Origin: Chryseobacterium sp. 39-10 | GTDB taxonomy: Bacteria; Bacteroidota; Bacteroidia; Flavobacteriales; Weeksellaceae | Direction: 5' to 3' | NCBI GenBank assembly: GCA_001898255.1 | Contig: MKTK01000008.1 | Span: 176,990-227,677 of the forward strand | DNA: 50,688 nucleotides | In this document: piece after piece, positions 26,571-37,098 of the stretch | Position numbering within the stretch: position 1 is the stretch's first letter | Layout: every line of letters starts with the position of its first letter | The notes under the pieces: generated by a model | What the model was told of the DNA's origin: nothing | Database searches by the model: none | Seen by the model: the letters and a program-made list of their open reading frames with translations, nothing else | Position numbers and translations under genes: made by a program

Positions 26571-27797
26571 ATGATGGCACCATTTTTATCAACCCTAGGA
26601 TTAAGCGTAATGATGATTACAACGACATTATTCAACGCACAAAGCATTACAAACACACAAGACCGGCTCGATGATGCAGTAAAAAAAAGCCATAGAAATC
26701 TGGAGCAAGCTCTTAAAAAAGAGGTTCCATCGGTTTCCGTTTTACTTGTTACCCCAAAAGGCGAGTTTTTTTCGAGTTCCGTAGGAAAAAATGGCAAGGC
26801 CGTTACCAAAGACACTTGGTTTCGTTTTGCAAGCAATACCAAAAACTTTACCTCAACCGCCATTTTATTGATGATGCAGAATGGATGGCTTCGTATTGAC
26901 GATAAGATTGATGCATTGATTCCCGGCACTCAAATTCCATATGTTTCCACTGATGCCGAATTTAAATTTCCTCACCGTGAACAAATCACGATTAAACAAC
27001 TCCTGCAACACAATGCCGGCGTTTACGACTTAACCAATGACGACTCTAAATACAATCTGAATGGCGAAACTTACGCAGACGGACTTCTTTTGAAAGAACC
27101 TCTGCATCAGTTCGGAACAGAAGAATACATGAGAATTCTTACCGAGAAAAAACTCACTTACGGACCTCCTAACACCGTTTATCATTACTCCAATACCGGC
27201 TACTCTATTTTGGGAAGCATTATTGCAAAAATTTACTCCCTAAAATCGGGTGCACCCAAAACCTATTCGGACTTTATTCATGACAAAATAAGTGGTGCAA
27301 CTGCTAAAATTCCCATTCCGGTACATTTTGTAGAATCTGCCAAAGAACGCACACTCCCTACCCCAAATGTTTCGGGAATGCTGTTCGAAAAGGGAAAATG
27401 GAAAATCCAAGACAGCATCAACCTTTCTGCCAACATTGCGGAAGGCAACGGAACCGGAACCATGAGCGGCCTGGCAAAGTACGTTCGCACACTGATGAAA
27501 GGACAAAATGTACTGACGGAAACTTCGGTTAATCTCATGCAAACTTCTGTAGGGCAAGCCACTACCGCAGAGAATAATCACTATGCTTTGGGTTGCTTTT
27601 ACCGGCCAAATCTGGGCTATGGCCACAACGGTGCCATTGCAGGAAACTTGTCACTCATGCTGCATGATCCCGTCACTGATGTCACCAGTATTGTGCTGAT
27701 TCCGTTTTGGGATCTCGAATCGAAGGATACTTTTATGGTATGTTTTAAAGCATTAGAATCCTCTGCCGAAGAAGCAAGAAAAGCGCTGGGCTATTAG
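26571..27797 (+). CDS. Exported serine hydrolase, class C beta-lactamase/PBP fold
   Basis: 408 residues with a signal peptide ending near TLFNAQ. The active-site motif S-x-x-K is seen as FASNTKNFTSTAIL (Ser near residue 88), the second motif Y-x-N as YHYSNTGYSILG, and the third, H-x-G, as YGHNGAIAG. Length and motif spacing fit the family of D-alanyl-D-alanine carboxypeptidases, D-aminopeptidases and esterases (Pfam Beta-lactamase). A true AmpC role is not implied. It probably acts on peptidoglycan peptides or an ester in the periplasm. Its last 4 bp overlap the end of dnaE on the other strand. Confidence 0.88.
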   Translation: MMAPFLSTLGLSVMMITTTLFNAQSITNTQDRLDDAVKKSHRNLEQALKKEVPSVSVLLVTPKGEFFSSSVGKNGKAVTKDTWFRFASNTKNFTSTAILLMMQNGWLRIDDKIDALIPGTQIPYVSTDAEFKFPHREQITIKQLLQHNAGVYDLTNDDSKYNLNGETYADGLLLKEPLHQFGTEEYMRILTEKKLTYGPPNTVYHYSNTGYSILGSIIAKIYSLKSGAPKTYSDFIHDKISGATAKIPIPVHFVESAKERTLPTPNVSGMLFEKGKWKIQDSINLSANIAEGNGTGTMSGLAKYVRTLMKGQNVLTETSVNLMQTSVGQATTAENNHYALGCFYRPNLGYGHNGAIAGNLSLMLHDPVTDVTSIVLIPFWDLESKDTFMVCFKALESSAEEARKALGY

Positions 27798-30700
27798 TTA
27801 AGAAACACTTGATACTTCTGCATCTCATGGATAACCTCGAGCAAATTGCCGTTGATATCAATCTGTGCTTTCATCGACATGAGTTCTAGCACCGAGTGAT
27901 CTTCAGGGTTACGCACGTAGAAATTAAGCTTTTGTTCGCCTTGGTTTTCGATAAAGTTTTTCCTGAAAAACTGCAGATCCTCTTTTCTTAAATCATCCAA
28001 ATCCACCACCACCGTCATCTTCTTGGCAAATTTTTCGAAAGCATCTTTCAGGTCAATGACATCGATGACATTCACAAAAATTCGTCCGTCGTTCACCTGA
28101 GCAAATTTTATTTTAAATATCAGAAATCGCTGCAAATCAACCTTGTCACGCAATCGCATATAATCGCGGTCGCCTAAACGAAAACTATAACTTCCACTGT
28201 AATCTTCCAAGGTTACAAAGGCAATCTTTTCGCCGCTGTTTTTGCCATCTCTCACAGAATATTCTGTAACCATTCCTGCCACCATGTATTCCGGCGTATT
28301 GTTTTTAAGCGCTTGCTTCTCCTTCCAAGAAAGTTTGTCGTTGGTAAACAGATCGGGCTGCTTTGGAAATGCTGATTCTTTAAATGCATCGACTTCATCC
28401 AAATTCAGAAAATTAAACATGCCTTTTGGCTCTGCTTTCTTTGTGGTTTCTTCAATCATCATTTCTTCTTCATCCGATGGGTCAGTTGGTACATCAATTA
28501 ACTCATCATCAGCGTCGGCAATTTCGGAAACATCTATTGGAAGTAGTGTGTCTTCAATTTCTAAATCATCCTCAGTTTTGCTTTCAAGGGTTTCCTTTTT
28601 ACTTAATGCGCCTTCAATAAAAAGATACTGGTACTTATACTCATCCAACGGATGCGCCGAAAGATAGAATCCTATGATTTCTTTTTCGCGGTTGAGTTTA
28701 TGCATATTCTGCCACTCAGGCGCGGGATTTATCTTGGGTAGCTCAATTTGAACTTCCTCTGCAAAATCGGCAAACAGAGAGTTCTCGATTTCATTTTTAC
28801 CGTCCTGAAAGCTTTGTCCGTATCGTAAAAGCCGCTCAATATTGGTTCTTCCACTGTTATCGATATCGAAATACTGTGCACGGTGATAATGATCGACCTC
28901 ATCGTAAGCACCAGCAATCACCAAACTCTCTACGACCCTTTTATTGATTTGCGAACTGGGAACTTTTTCAAAGAAGTCATAAATATTTTTGAATCTTTCT
29001 TCTTTTCTGGCCTGCACAATCGCCTCGCTCGGTCCTTCGCCAATGCCTTTAATTGCACCTAAACCAAAACGAATCTGACCTTTGTCGTTAACGGAAAACT
29101 CGTACTGAGATTCATTAACATCGGGACCCAACACATCAACACCTATACTCTTGCAATCTTCCATAAACATGGTAATTTGCTTGGTATTATTGATATTGTT
29201 GCTCATTACACTTGCCATATACTCGGCCGGATAATTGGCTTTAAGATAGGCCGTTTGGTAAGCAATAAGCGCATAACAGGTAGAGTGCGACTTGTTGAAA
29301 GCATATTCTGCAAAAGCTTTCCAGTCGTTCCATATTTTTTCAAGGCGGTCCGGATCTAGATTATTTTCCTTTCCTCCGTGAATAAATTTAGGATACATCT
29401 TATTCAGCACATCAATCTGCTTCTTACCCATCGCTTTTCTTAAGGTATCAGCTTCACCCTTTGTAAAATTTGCCAGCTTTTGAGAGAGCAGCATTACCTG
29501 CTCTTGGTAAACCGTAATGCCGTATGTTTCTTTCAGGAATTCTTCTGTTTCGGGAAGGTCATAAACAATTTCTTCCAAACCATGTTTACGGTTGATGAAG
29601 TTAGGGATATATTTAATAGGACCTGGCCTGTACAAAGCGTTCATCGCGATGAGATCGGCAAAAACGGTAGGTTTAAGCTCGCGCATGTATTTTTGCATTC
29701 CGGGACTTTCGTATTGGAAAATCCCCACGGTTCTACCCTCTTTAAACAACTGGTATGTTTTGGCATCATCAAGCGGAATGTCGTCGGGGTTAATTTCAAT
29801 TCCATGTCTTTGCTTGATCAGTTTAATAGCGTGTTTAATGATCGTTAACGTCCGCAGACCCAGAAAATCCATTTTGAGCAGACCAGCATTCTCGGCCACA
29901 GAGTTGTCGAACTGTGAAACCAAAATATCGGCATCTTTCGCAGCAATGGTAATAGGCACCAAGTTGGATATATCTTCTGGCGTAATAATTACACCACAAG
30001 CATGAATCCCTGTATTTCGAATGCAGCCCTCCATTTTTTGTGCTGCCGAAAGCACCTCATATCGGGTATCTTCCGGATTGGCAAGAATATCTTTCATTTC
30101 CTGCGCAAGCACCTTGTCTTCGGGACTTAACTTATCAAATTTCGAAAATGCTTTGGCAATATTCATTCCCGGCGTTGCAGGAACAAGTTTCGCTATATTG
30201 TTGGTTTCTGCAATGGAGACATCAAGTACTCTACCTGCGTCTTTAATAGCCGATTTTCCTCCTAAAACCGAGTAGGTGATGATCTGTGCAACGTTCGTTT
30301 TGCCGTATTTTTCAATGACCCACTTAATGATTTTATCGCGACCTTCATCATCAAAATCAATATCGATATCGGGCATGGAAACCCTTTCCGGATTTAAGAA
30401 CCTTTCGAAAAGGAGATCGTATTTAATGGGATCAACATTGGTAATTCCAATGCAATACGCCACCGCAGAACCCGCTGCCGAACCACGACCAGGACCAACC
30501 CAAACGCCCATCTTCCGTGATTCAGTGCAAAAATCCTGCACGATGAGGAAGTAACCGGGATAACCGGTATTGGCAATTACTTCCAATTCAAAATCTAACC
30601 TTTCACGGATTTCTTCGGTCAATTCACCATATCTTTTTTTTGCCCCTTCATAGGTTAAATGTCTTAAATATGCATTCTCGCCACGTTTACCATGGTCGGT

Positions 30701-32443
30701 TTCATCTTCTTTGTTCTGAAATTCGGCAGGAATGCTGAATTCCGGCAACAGTACTTCACGTTTCAAAGGATAACTCTCAAATTTTGAAAGCAATTCGCTG
30801 TAGGCCTCAAAAGCATCTGGAAACTGCCGGAAGGCCAATTTCAGTTCGGCTTCATCTTTCATGTAAAATTCCCGTGAAGGCAGCCCGCGTCTTTTACCAA
30901 AACCTTTACCCACTTGCGATGAAAGCTTCTCTCCATCTTTGATGCAATATAAAATATCCTGAATATTGGCATGGCTTCTTTCGGTATAAAAGGTCTCGTT
31001 CTGTGCCAAAATCTTTACACCATGCTGATCGGCAAAATCGAGTAAAACATCATTCAAATGCTGCTCCTCTTCCACTTCATGGTTTTGAAGCTGTACATAA
31101 AAATCAGCACCGAAAGTTTCTTTCCACCATTTGAAAAGCTCTTCTCCTTTCTGCTCCCCAAACTCTAAAATAGTATTGGGAATATCGCCGCCTGTTCCTG
31201 CGGTAAAAGCAATTAAATCTTCTTTATATTCGGCAATCATCGCCCGGGAAATTCGGGGCACACCAAAATAAAAACCATTAACAAACCCTAAGCTGGAGAG
31301 TTTCACAAGATTTTTATAGCCATTAAAATTCTTCGCCAGCAGCACCACGTTGGTCCTTCGATCCGGATCGTCTTTGGTAAACTGTTTCTGTTCGGGCCTG
31401 TCCGAGATATAAAACTCGCAACCAATAACCGCCATGAGCGGCTCTTTTCTGGGTTCCGTTTCATTAAAACTGCTTCCGCTCTCTTCTGCTTCCTTTTTAT
31501 TGGCCAAATAAAGCTGGTGATTCTTGGCAATATTGGCGTTGGCCTTTTCCACTTCGGCAACAAACTTGAAGGCGCCCATCATGTTGCCTAAATCAACCAA
31601 TCCAACGGCGGAAAAATTATTCTTAAGTGCCTTGTCGATCAGGTCTTTAATATGGGTAGTCGCTTGCAAGGAAGAATAAATACTGTGATTGTGAAAATTA
31701 AAATAATCTCCTATTTCCACTTCTTCGGTATCACCGAAATCAACCGTTTTTTTCTTCTTAAAAGCAGCAACCTGTCGCCGGATGACGATTCCAAAAGGTT
31801 GAATGGGAGAAGGATGATGATCAATAAATGCCTGAAGTTCGTCCTCGGTCAGTTTAACACTTTGCGCAGGGATGACTCTTTTGCGCATTAATTCGAAAAA
31901 AACCTGTGCCGTGGCATTAACATCGGCAGCCGCATTGTGCGCTTCGTCGAATTTCTCGCCATACAATTTTTCGTAAAGTTCCGAAAGTTTCGGCGACTTG
32001 TACTTTCCACCCTTTCCTCCCGGAAGCATGCAAAACTCCGTGCTTAGTCTCATGGTATCTGCAGAAGGAATTTCCTTCAGTGAATCTTCCATATGTTTGC
32101 GGAAAAACTCGGCACCCACAATACTGTAATCAAAATCGATGTTGTGACCGGCTACAATTTTTGCTTTCTTCAGTACCCGTTGAAATTTTTGAAGTATCTC
32201 CGTTAAATCATGCCCTTCTTCGTTGGCAATTTTGGTGGAAATACCGTGGATTCTGGTGGCATTGAACGGAATGTCGTACCCTTCCGGTTTGATGATAAAG
32301 TCTTCATTTTCGAGCAGGTTTCCGTCCTGATCATGGAGTTGCCAAGCAATCTGTACCATTCTTGGCCAGTTATCGGAATCGCTGAGAGGCGCGTTAAAAT
32401 TTTTCGGTAAACCTGTGGTTTCCGTGTCGAAAATTAGATACAT
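27794..32443 (-). CDS. dnaE: DNA polymerase III alpha subunit with N-terminal 3'-5' exonuclease domain
   Basis: 1549 residues, about 380 longer than E. coli DnaE. Residues 1-190 are a DnaQ-type exonuclease: MYLIFDTETTG (ExoI, D and E ligands), AGHNIDFDYSIV (ExoII) and HNAAADVNATAQ (ExoIII with His and Asp). A PHP domain starts near residue 250 (FNFHNHSIYSSL), followed by the polymerase palm with PDIDIDFDDEGRDKII near residue 690 (metal-binding Asp pair) and WVGPGRGSAAGSAVAYC, a helix-hairpin-helix region, an acidic linker around residues 1300-1350, and an OB-fold (YSVRDGKNSGEKIAFVTLED). It is the replicative polymerase core; proofreading is probably carried in cis. A promoter lies about 105 bp upstream. 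Confidence 0.96.
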   Translation of the reverse strand: MYLIFDTETTGLPKNFNAPLSDSDNWPRMVQIAWQLHDQDGNLLENEDFIIKPEGYDIPFNATRIHGISTKIANEEGHDLTEILQKFQRVLKKAKIVAGHNIDFDYSIVGAEFFRKHMEDSLKEIPSADTMRLSTEFCMLPGGKGGKYKSPKLSELYEKLYGEKFDEAHNAAADVNATAQVFFELMRKRVIPAQSVKLTEDELQAFIDHHPSPIQPFGIVIRRQVAAFKKKKTVDFGDTEEVEIGDYFNFHNHSIYSSLQATTHIKDLIDKALKNNFSAVGLVDLGNMMGAFKFVAEVEKANANIAKNHQLYLANKKEAEESGSSFNETEPRKEPLMAVIGCEFYISDRPEQKQFTKDDPDRRTNVVLLAKNFNGYKNLVKLSSLGFVNGFYFGVPRISRAMIAEYKEDLIAFTAGTGGDIPNTILEFGEQKGEELFKWWKETFGADFYVQLQNHEVEEEQHLNDVLLDFADQHGVKILAQNETFYTERSHANIQDILYCIKDGEKLSSQVGKGFGKRRGLPSREFYMKDEAELKLAFRQFPDAFEAYSELLSKFESYPLKREVLLPEFSIPAEFQNKEDETDHGKRGENAYLRHLTYEGAKKRYGELTEEIRERLDFELEVIANTGYPGYFLIVQDFCTESRKMGVWVGPGRGSAAGSAVAYCIGITNVDPIKYDLLFERFLNPERVSMPDIDIDFDDEGRDKIIKWVIEKYGKTNVAQIITYSVLGGKSAIKDAGRVLDVSIAETNNIAKLVPATPGMNIAKAFSKFDKLSPEDKVLAQEMKDILANPEDTRYEVLSAAQKMEGCIRNTGIHACGVIITPEDISNLVPITIAAKDADILVSQFDNSVAENAGLLKMDFLGLRTLTIIKHAIKLIKQRHGIEINPDDIPLDDAKTYQLFKEGRTVGIFQYESPGMQKYMRELKPTVFADLIAMNALYRPGPIKYIPNFINRKHGLEEIVYDLPETEEFLKETYGITVYQEQVMLLSQKLANFTKGEADTLRKAMGKKQIDVLNKMYPKFIHGGKENNLDPDRLEKIWNDWKAFAEYAFNKSHSTCYALIAYQTAYLKANYPAEYMASVMSNNINNTKQITMFMEDCKSIGVDVLGPDVNESQYEFSVNDKGQIRFGLGAIKGIGEGPSEAIVQARKEERFKNIYDFFEKVPSSQINKRVVESLVIAGAYDEVDHYHRAQYFDIDNSGRTNIERLLRYGQSFQDGKNEIENSLFADFAEEVQIELPKINPAPEWQNMHKLNREKEIIGFYLSAHPLDEYKYQYLFIEGALSKKETLESKTEDDLEIEDTLLPIDVSEIADADDELIDVPTDPSDEEEMMIEETTKKAEPKGMFNFLNLDEVDAFKESAFPKQPDLFTNDKLSWKEKQALKNNTPEYMVAGMVTEYSVRDGKNSGEKIAFVTLEDYSGSYSFRLGDRDYMRLRDKVDLQRFLIFKIKFAQVNDGRIFVNVIDVIDLKDAFEKFAKKMTVVVDLDDLRKEDLQFFRKNFIENQGEQKLNFYVRNPEDHSVLELMSMKAQIDINGNLLEVIHEMQKYQVFLN

Positions 32444-32549
32444 GTTATTGATTCATTTCAATTCAGAAGTTGATCGACCAAAATATATGGTAAAATTGGT
32501 CATCTATCAACTATGAATTGTAAGCGTTGTTTGTTAGTACTTCGTTCTG

Positions 32550-32580
32550 CAAATATATCAAATTCGAGTGTTTATTTCAA
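32550..32580 (-). promoter_or_regulatory. Predicted promoter of dnaE
   Basis: Minus-strand TTG (32580..32578), 20-bp spacer, TATATTTG (32557..32550). The 5' UTR would be about 100 nt, with no structure that I can recognise. The remaining 32581-32745 stretch holds nothing I can support. Confidence 0.45.
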
Positions 32581-32747
32581 TTGATTTATGAGCTGCTCAG
32601 CGTTAAACAATCATAAAAAATTAAGTTGAACGACAGAACACAAATAATGTATAATAAACTTATTTTCAAACAATTAAACCAAAAAAAATTATCTGTACAA
32701 AATTTCATTTGATTTAATAACCGGTTGAAAATAACAAATTACTCAAT

Positions 32748-32775
32748 AAAAAACCACTCCGCAATCGAAGTGGTT
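32748..32775 (-). terminator. Rho-independent terminator after carB
   Basis: Minus strand: AACCACTTC/GGAGTGGTT (9 bp, one T-G pair, 6-nt loop) followed by a T-rich tail, 20 bp after the carB stop. It closes the pyr operon. Confidence 0.82.
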
Positions 32776-32795
32776 TCATTATCATGAAATTAAAT

Positions 32796-35700
32796 TTACA
32801 TTTGCTCCATTTTGAAGCTCATGCTTTCGATCACTTTAAGCATTGCTTCCACCGTATCCATTGAGGTAAGACAGGGAACTCCGTTTTCGACAGAAATTCG
32901 GCGAATCTGAAAACCATCTCTCTCGGCTTGTTTGCCTTTGGTTGTGGTATTGACAACATATTGTACTTTTCCTTTCTGAATCAGATCAATCAGGTTGACA
33001 TCTTCTTCACCAATTTTATAGCCAATCTTGGTTTTTACACCTTTTTCTTCAAAATATTTCGCGGTTCCTTCCGTTGCCCAAATCCGAAACCCGATTTCCT
33101 GAAACCGTCTTGCAATTGCAGTGGCTTCATCTTTGTGCTTATCAGCCACGGTAAAAAGAATGGAACCATGCAGCGGCACTTTTCTCCCGGCTCCAATTAA
33201 TCCCTTGTAAAGCGCTTTTTCGAGGGTAGAATCTTTACCCATCACTTCGCCGGTTGATTTCATTTCAGGACCCAGCGAAACATCTACTTTCGCCAATTTG
33301 GAGAACGAAAAGACAGGCACTTTTACATAAATACCTTCCTTTTCGGGAACAAGTCCGCTTTCATATCCCATATCTTTCAGCTTTGCCCCAAGAATGGCTT
33401 TCATGGCAAGATTGGCCATCGGCACACCAGTAATTTTCGACAGAAAAGGAACCGTTCTCGATGAGCGGGGATTCACCTCAATAACGTAAACAGTGCCTTC
33501 ATGAAGAACATACTGAATATTCATTAAACCAATAACATTTAGCCCTTTTGCCAAACGCTTGGTATAATCTACCAATGTATCGATCTCCTTTTGCGAAACA
33601 TTTTGAGGCGGATACACCGCGATGGAATCTCCGGAATGTACGCCGGCTCTTTCGATGTGCTCCATAATACCGGGAATTACGACGGTTTCGCCATCCGAAA
33701 TGGCATCCACTTCTACTTCCTTTCCGGTAAGGTAACGGTCGATCAGTATGGGATGTTCAGAATTTTCGTTCACGGCATTGGTCATGTAATGATCGAGTTC
33801 ATGCTCGTCGTACACAATCTCCATGGCTCTTCCGCCCAATACATAACTCGGACGTACCAGCACCGGAAAACCGATTTCGTTGGCAATCACCAATGCTTCT
33901 TCTTTGGTAAAGCAGGTTTTCCCCATCGGTTGAGGAATATCCATTTCGCGAAGCGCCTGCTCAAATTTGTTGCGATTTTCTGCACGATCCAAATCTTCCA
34001 GGGAAGTACCTAAAATTTTCACGCCGTGTTTTGCCAGTTTTTCGGCGAGGTTAATCGCGGTTTGACCGCCAAACTGTACAACATCTCCTTTTGGCTTTTC
34101 GAGTTCGATGATGTTCATTACATCTTCTTCAGTAAGCGGTTCAAAGTACAGTTTATCTGCAATCGAAAAATCAGTAGAAACCGTTTCCGGGTTATTGTTG
34201 ATGATAATTGCCTCATAGCCCAACTCTTTGATTGCCCAAACTGAATGTACCGTTGCATAATCGAATTCAACACCCTGCCCGATTCGGATAGGACCAGAAC
34301 CCAGCACAATCACTTTATCGTTATCCGTCGGAATACTTTCGTTTTCGTCTTCGTAAGTTCCGTAGAAATAAGGCGTTTCAGATTCGAACTCGGCAGCACA
34401 GGTATCCACCATTTTGTAAGTGGGCATGATGCCGTTTTCTTTTCTGAACGAGAAAACCTCATCCTGACTTTTACCCCACAAAACGGAAATATTAAGATCG
34501 GAGAAGCCGAGTTTTTTAGCGATTTTAATGATTTCGATCTGCTCGGGTTGGGTACTATTTTTTAAGCTGGATAAGGTAGCTTCAAAGTCGATCAACTTCT
34601 TGATTTTCCAGATAAAGAACTTATCAATTTTGCTCCACTCAACAATTTTTTGCCAGTCATATCCGCGACGCAGGGCATCGCCGATGATAAACAGCCGCTC
34701 ATCGTCGCACACTTTTATTCTTCTTTCAATCTCTTCGTCGGTAAGTGCTTCTGCTTGTTTTGTCTTGAGCCCGATATGCCTCAGTCCTGTTTCCAGCGAG
34801 CGAATTGCCTTTTGTAAAGATTCTTCAAAATTTCTACCAATAGCCATTACTTCACCTGTAGCTTTCATTTGGGTGGAAAGCCGACGATCTGCTGTCTCAA
34901 ATTTATCGAATGGAAACCGTGGAAATTTCGTTACCACATAATCCAAAGCCGGTTCGAAACATGCGTAAGTCTTTCCTGTAACGGGATTCATAATTTCATC
35001 CAGCGTTAAACCCACGGCAATTTTAGCCGCAATTTTCGCAATAGGATAACCTGTTGCTTTCGATGCTAAAGCCGATGATCGCGAAACCCGTGGATTTACT
35101 TCAATGATATAATAATCGAAAGAATGCGGATCCAAAGCCAGCTGCACGTTGCAGCCGCCCTCAATTCCTAATGCACGAATAATTTTCAGGGAGGAATTGC
35201 GCAGCATCTGATATTCTCTGTCCGACAGGGTTTGCGACGGAGCTACAACAATAGAATCTCCGGTGTGAATTCCTACCGGATCCACATTTTCCATATTACA
35301 AACCACGATGGCGTTATCATTGGCGTCGCGCATCACCTCGTATTCTATTTCTTTAAAACCTGCAATCGATTTTTCTATTAAGCATTGAGTTACAGGCGAA
35401 TATTTAAGCCCCAAATCGGTTATTTCTCTCAACTGATTTTCGTCGCCAGCAATACCACCACCTGTGCCGCCCATCGTGAAAGCAGGCCTCACAATCACTG
35501 GATAGCCGATCTTTTCTGCAAAGCCAATGGCCTCCTCCACGGTATGCACAATGTCGCTTTCGGGAACGGGCTCGTTCAGTTCTTTCATCAGCTCGCGGAA
35601 CAAGTCGCGGTCTTCTGCCTGGTTGATGGCAGAAAGTTTGGTACCCAACACTTCCACTTTACATTCGGCAAGAACACCTGATTTTTCAAGCTCAACCGCC

Positions 35701-35990
35701 ATGTTCAACCCGGTTTGTCCACCCAATGTTGGCAAAAGTGCATCAGGTCTTTCCTTGCGGATGATGCGACTTACAAACGGCAGAGAAATAGGTTCTATAT
35801 AAACCTTATCGGCAATTTCTACGTCGGTCATAATGGTTGCCGGATTGGAGTTGATGAGGATCACTTTGTATCCCTCTTCCTTTAGTGAAAGGCAGGCCTG
35901 TGTCCCGGCATAATCAAATTCCGCGGCTTGCCCAATGATGATGGGACCGGAACCGATAACTAAAATGGTTTTAATGTCTGTTCTTTTCAT
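32796..35990 (-). CDS. carB: Carbamoyl-phosphate synthase large subunit
   Basis: 1064 residues, full length. Two homologous ATP-grasp halves each begin with the same signature ([41 protein letters not shown]) and each contain GGQT(G/A)LN/IN and VRPSF/Y-type motifs plus EVNPR ([34 protein letters not shown]). The last 130 residues are the MGS-like allosteric domain ([22 protein letters not shown] ... [10 protein letters not shown]), where UMP or IMP and ornithine act in other bacteria. It makes carbamoyl phosphate from bicarbonate, ammonia from CarA, and 2 ATP, for pyrimidines and arginine. It is the last gene of the pyr operon, separated from carA by the serine hydrolase. Confidence 0.97.
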   Translation of the reverse strand: MKRTDIKTILVIGSGPIIIGQAAEFDYAGTQACLSLKEEGYKVILINSNPATIMTDVEIADKVYIEPISLPFVSRIIRKERPDALLPTLGGQTGLNMAVELEKSGVLAECKVEVLGTKLSAINQAEDRDLFRELMKELNEPVPESDIVHTVEEAIGFAEKIGYPVIVRPAFTMGGTGGGIAGDENQLREITDLGLKYSPVTQCLIEKSIAGFKEIEYEVMRDANDNAIVVCNMENVDPVGIHTGDSIVVAPSQTLSDREYQMLRNSSLKIIRALGIEGGCNVQLALDPHSFDYYIIEVNPRVSRSSALASKATGYPIAKIAAKIAVGLTLDEIMNPVTGKTYACFEPALDYVVTKFPRFPFDKFETADRRLSTQMKATGEVMAIGRNFEESLQKAIRSLETGLRHIGLKTKQAEALTDEEIERRIKVCDDERLFIIGDALRRGYDWQKIVEWSKIDKFFIWKIKKLIDFEATLSSLKNSTQPEQIEIIKIAKKLGFSDLNISVLWGKSQDEVFSFRKENGIMPTYKMVDTCAAEFESETPYFYGTYEDENESIPTDNDKVIVLGSGPIRIGQGVEFDYATVHSVWAIKELGYEAIIINNNPETVSTDFSIADKLYFEPLTEEDVMNIIELEKPKGDVVQFGGQTAINLAEKLAKHGVKILGTSLEDLDRAENRNKFEQALREMDIPQPMGKTCFTKEEALVIANEIGFPVLVRPSYVLGGRAMEIVYDEHELDHYMTNAVNENSEHPILIDRYLTGKEVEVDAISDGETVVIPGIMEHIERAGVHSGDSIAVYPPQNVSQKEIDTLVDYTKRLAKGLNVIGLMNIQYVLHEGTVYVIEVNPRSSRTVPFLSKITGVPMANLAMKAILGAKLKDMGYESGLVPEKEGIYVKVPVFSFSKLAKVDVSLGPEMKSTGEVMGKDSTLEKALYKGLIGAGRKVPLHGSILFTVADKHKDEATAIARRFQEIGFRIWATEGTAKYFEEKGVKTKIGYKIGEEDVNLIDLIQKGKVQYVVNTTTKGKQAERDGFQIRRISVENGVPCLTSMDTVEAMLKVIESMSFKMEQM

Positions 35991-36039
35991 AAATTCTATG
36001 TAACGATGTAGCAGTGTACGAATGTAAAATTCTACATTT

Positions 36040-37092
36040 TTATTTTTTTATTTTTGAGTTGCTGTTAACAACCATATTCCTTATTGCTTGCTCAAAATAA
36101 TACGCAATATCAAAATCGTCTGTTGCCTGATTTTCCAATACAGTGACTGAAATTTTTTCCTCAGGATAATACAGATTAACCGCTGTAAAACCGGCCGGAG
36201 GAGAAAAACCGGTATGCCCGATCTCATAAATACCTGCTTTGTCATTAATTCTTAGTCCATAACCATAGCCAATTTCTTTTTCTCCAAAAAGTGGATGTGC
36301 ATCGGTTATTGAGTATTGAATCATTTTTTGGTAACTCTCCTCTTTCAAAATCTTTCCGTTGTGAATCATATCGTTCCATTTTGCTAAATCTCTGACGTTG
36401 ATAATCAAATGACTACCAGGATAAAGATCCTGAGAATACGGAAATTCATTAACCACACTTATCCCGTTCTTAGTCATCGCATAGCTATTCACCAACTTGA
36501 GTTGATTTTGCGAATTAGGATAAAAACTGTTGTTCATTCCACATTTTGCAAATAACTCTGTAACCAGCATCTCATATGTTTTCCCTGTTGCGCTTTCCAA
36601 GATTCTACCTAACGTTCCGTATCCGATATTCGAGTATTTAAACTGAGTACCCGGTTCAAAAAGAAGTTGATCCTTCAATTCCCAAGCATCAATTCCCGAC
36701 GAATTATTCAACAAGTGATGAACGGTGACTTTATTCACCCAATCATACTTCAAGTCTTTCAAATAAATACCGATTGGCTTTTGAAGTTCAATGGTCCCTT
36801 TTTCGACCTGCAACATCACCAAAGTAGCCGTTATCTGCTTAGCAATCGACATTGACGAAAATTCGTCATCCATTCTTAATTTGGTTTGCTGATCCCTATT
36901 TGAAAATCCATAAGCTTTTTCATACATGCTTTTTCCATTCTTAGAAACCAGAACAACACCATTGAATACTCTCGGATTTTTCACCTGAATTAAACTATCG
37001 ATTCTATGCGACAAGTGATCCTGATCAGCAAGTTTTGCCGTGCTACAGCTTACCAATACGATGGCAGTAAAGAATAGAAAAATGGATTTCAA
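36040..37092 (-). CDS. Lipoprotein serine hydrolase (beta-lactamase fold) inside the pyr operon
   Basis: 350 residues with a lipoprotein signal ([16 protein letters not shown], Cys16). Active-site motifs: [13 protein letters not shown] (S-x-x-K, near residue 83), [16 protein letters not shown] (Y-x-N) and [12 protein letters not shown] (H-x-G). Family length is about 330-400, so it is complete. It should sit in the periplasm on a lipid anchor and cut an ester or a D-amino-acid peptide; the substrate is unknown and a link to pyrimidine metabolism is not evident. It starts 6 bp after carA and ends 49 bp before carB, all on the same strand, so it is co-transcribed with both. It is not a close copy of the hydrolase at 26571. 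Confidence 0.88.
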   Translation of the reverse strand: MKSIFLFFTAIVLVSCSTAKLADQDHLSHRIDSLIQVKNPRVFNGVVLVSKNGKSMYEKAYGFSNRDQQTKLRMDDEFSSMSIAKQITATLVMLQVEKGTIELQKPIGIYLKDLKYDWVNKVTVHHLLNNSSGIDAWELKDQLLFEPGTQFKYSNIGYGTLGRILESATGKTYEMLVTELFAKCGMNNSFYPNSQNQLKLVNSYAMTKNGISVVNEFPYSQDLYPGSHLIINVRDLAKWNDMIHNGKILKEESYQKMIQYSITDAHPLFGEKEIGYGYGLRINDKAGIYEIGHTGFSPPAGFTAVNLYYPEEKISVTVLENQATDDFDIAYYFEQAIRNMVVNSNSKIKK

Positions 37093-37098
37093 AACAAT

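Noticed and set aside
36019-36043. AATGTA/TACATT inverted repeat between the hydrolase and carB
   Set aside because: Only A-T rich pairs, and the T-rich side faces the plus strand, where there is no gene to terminate.
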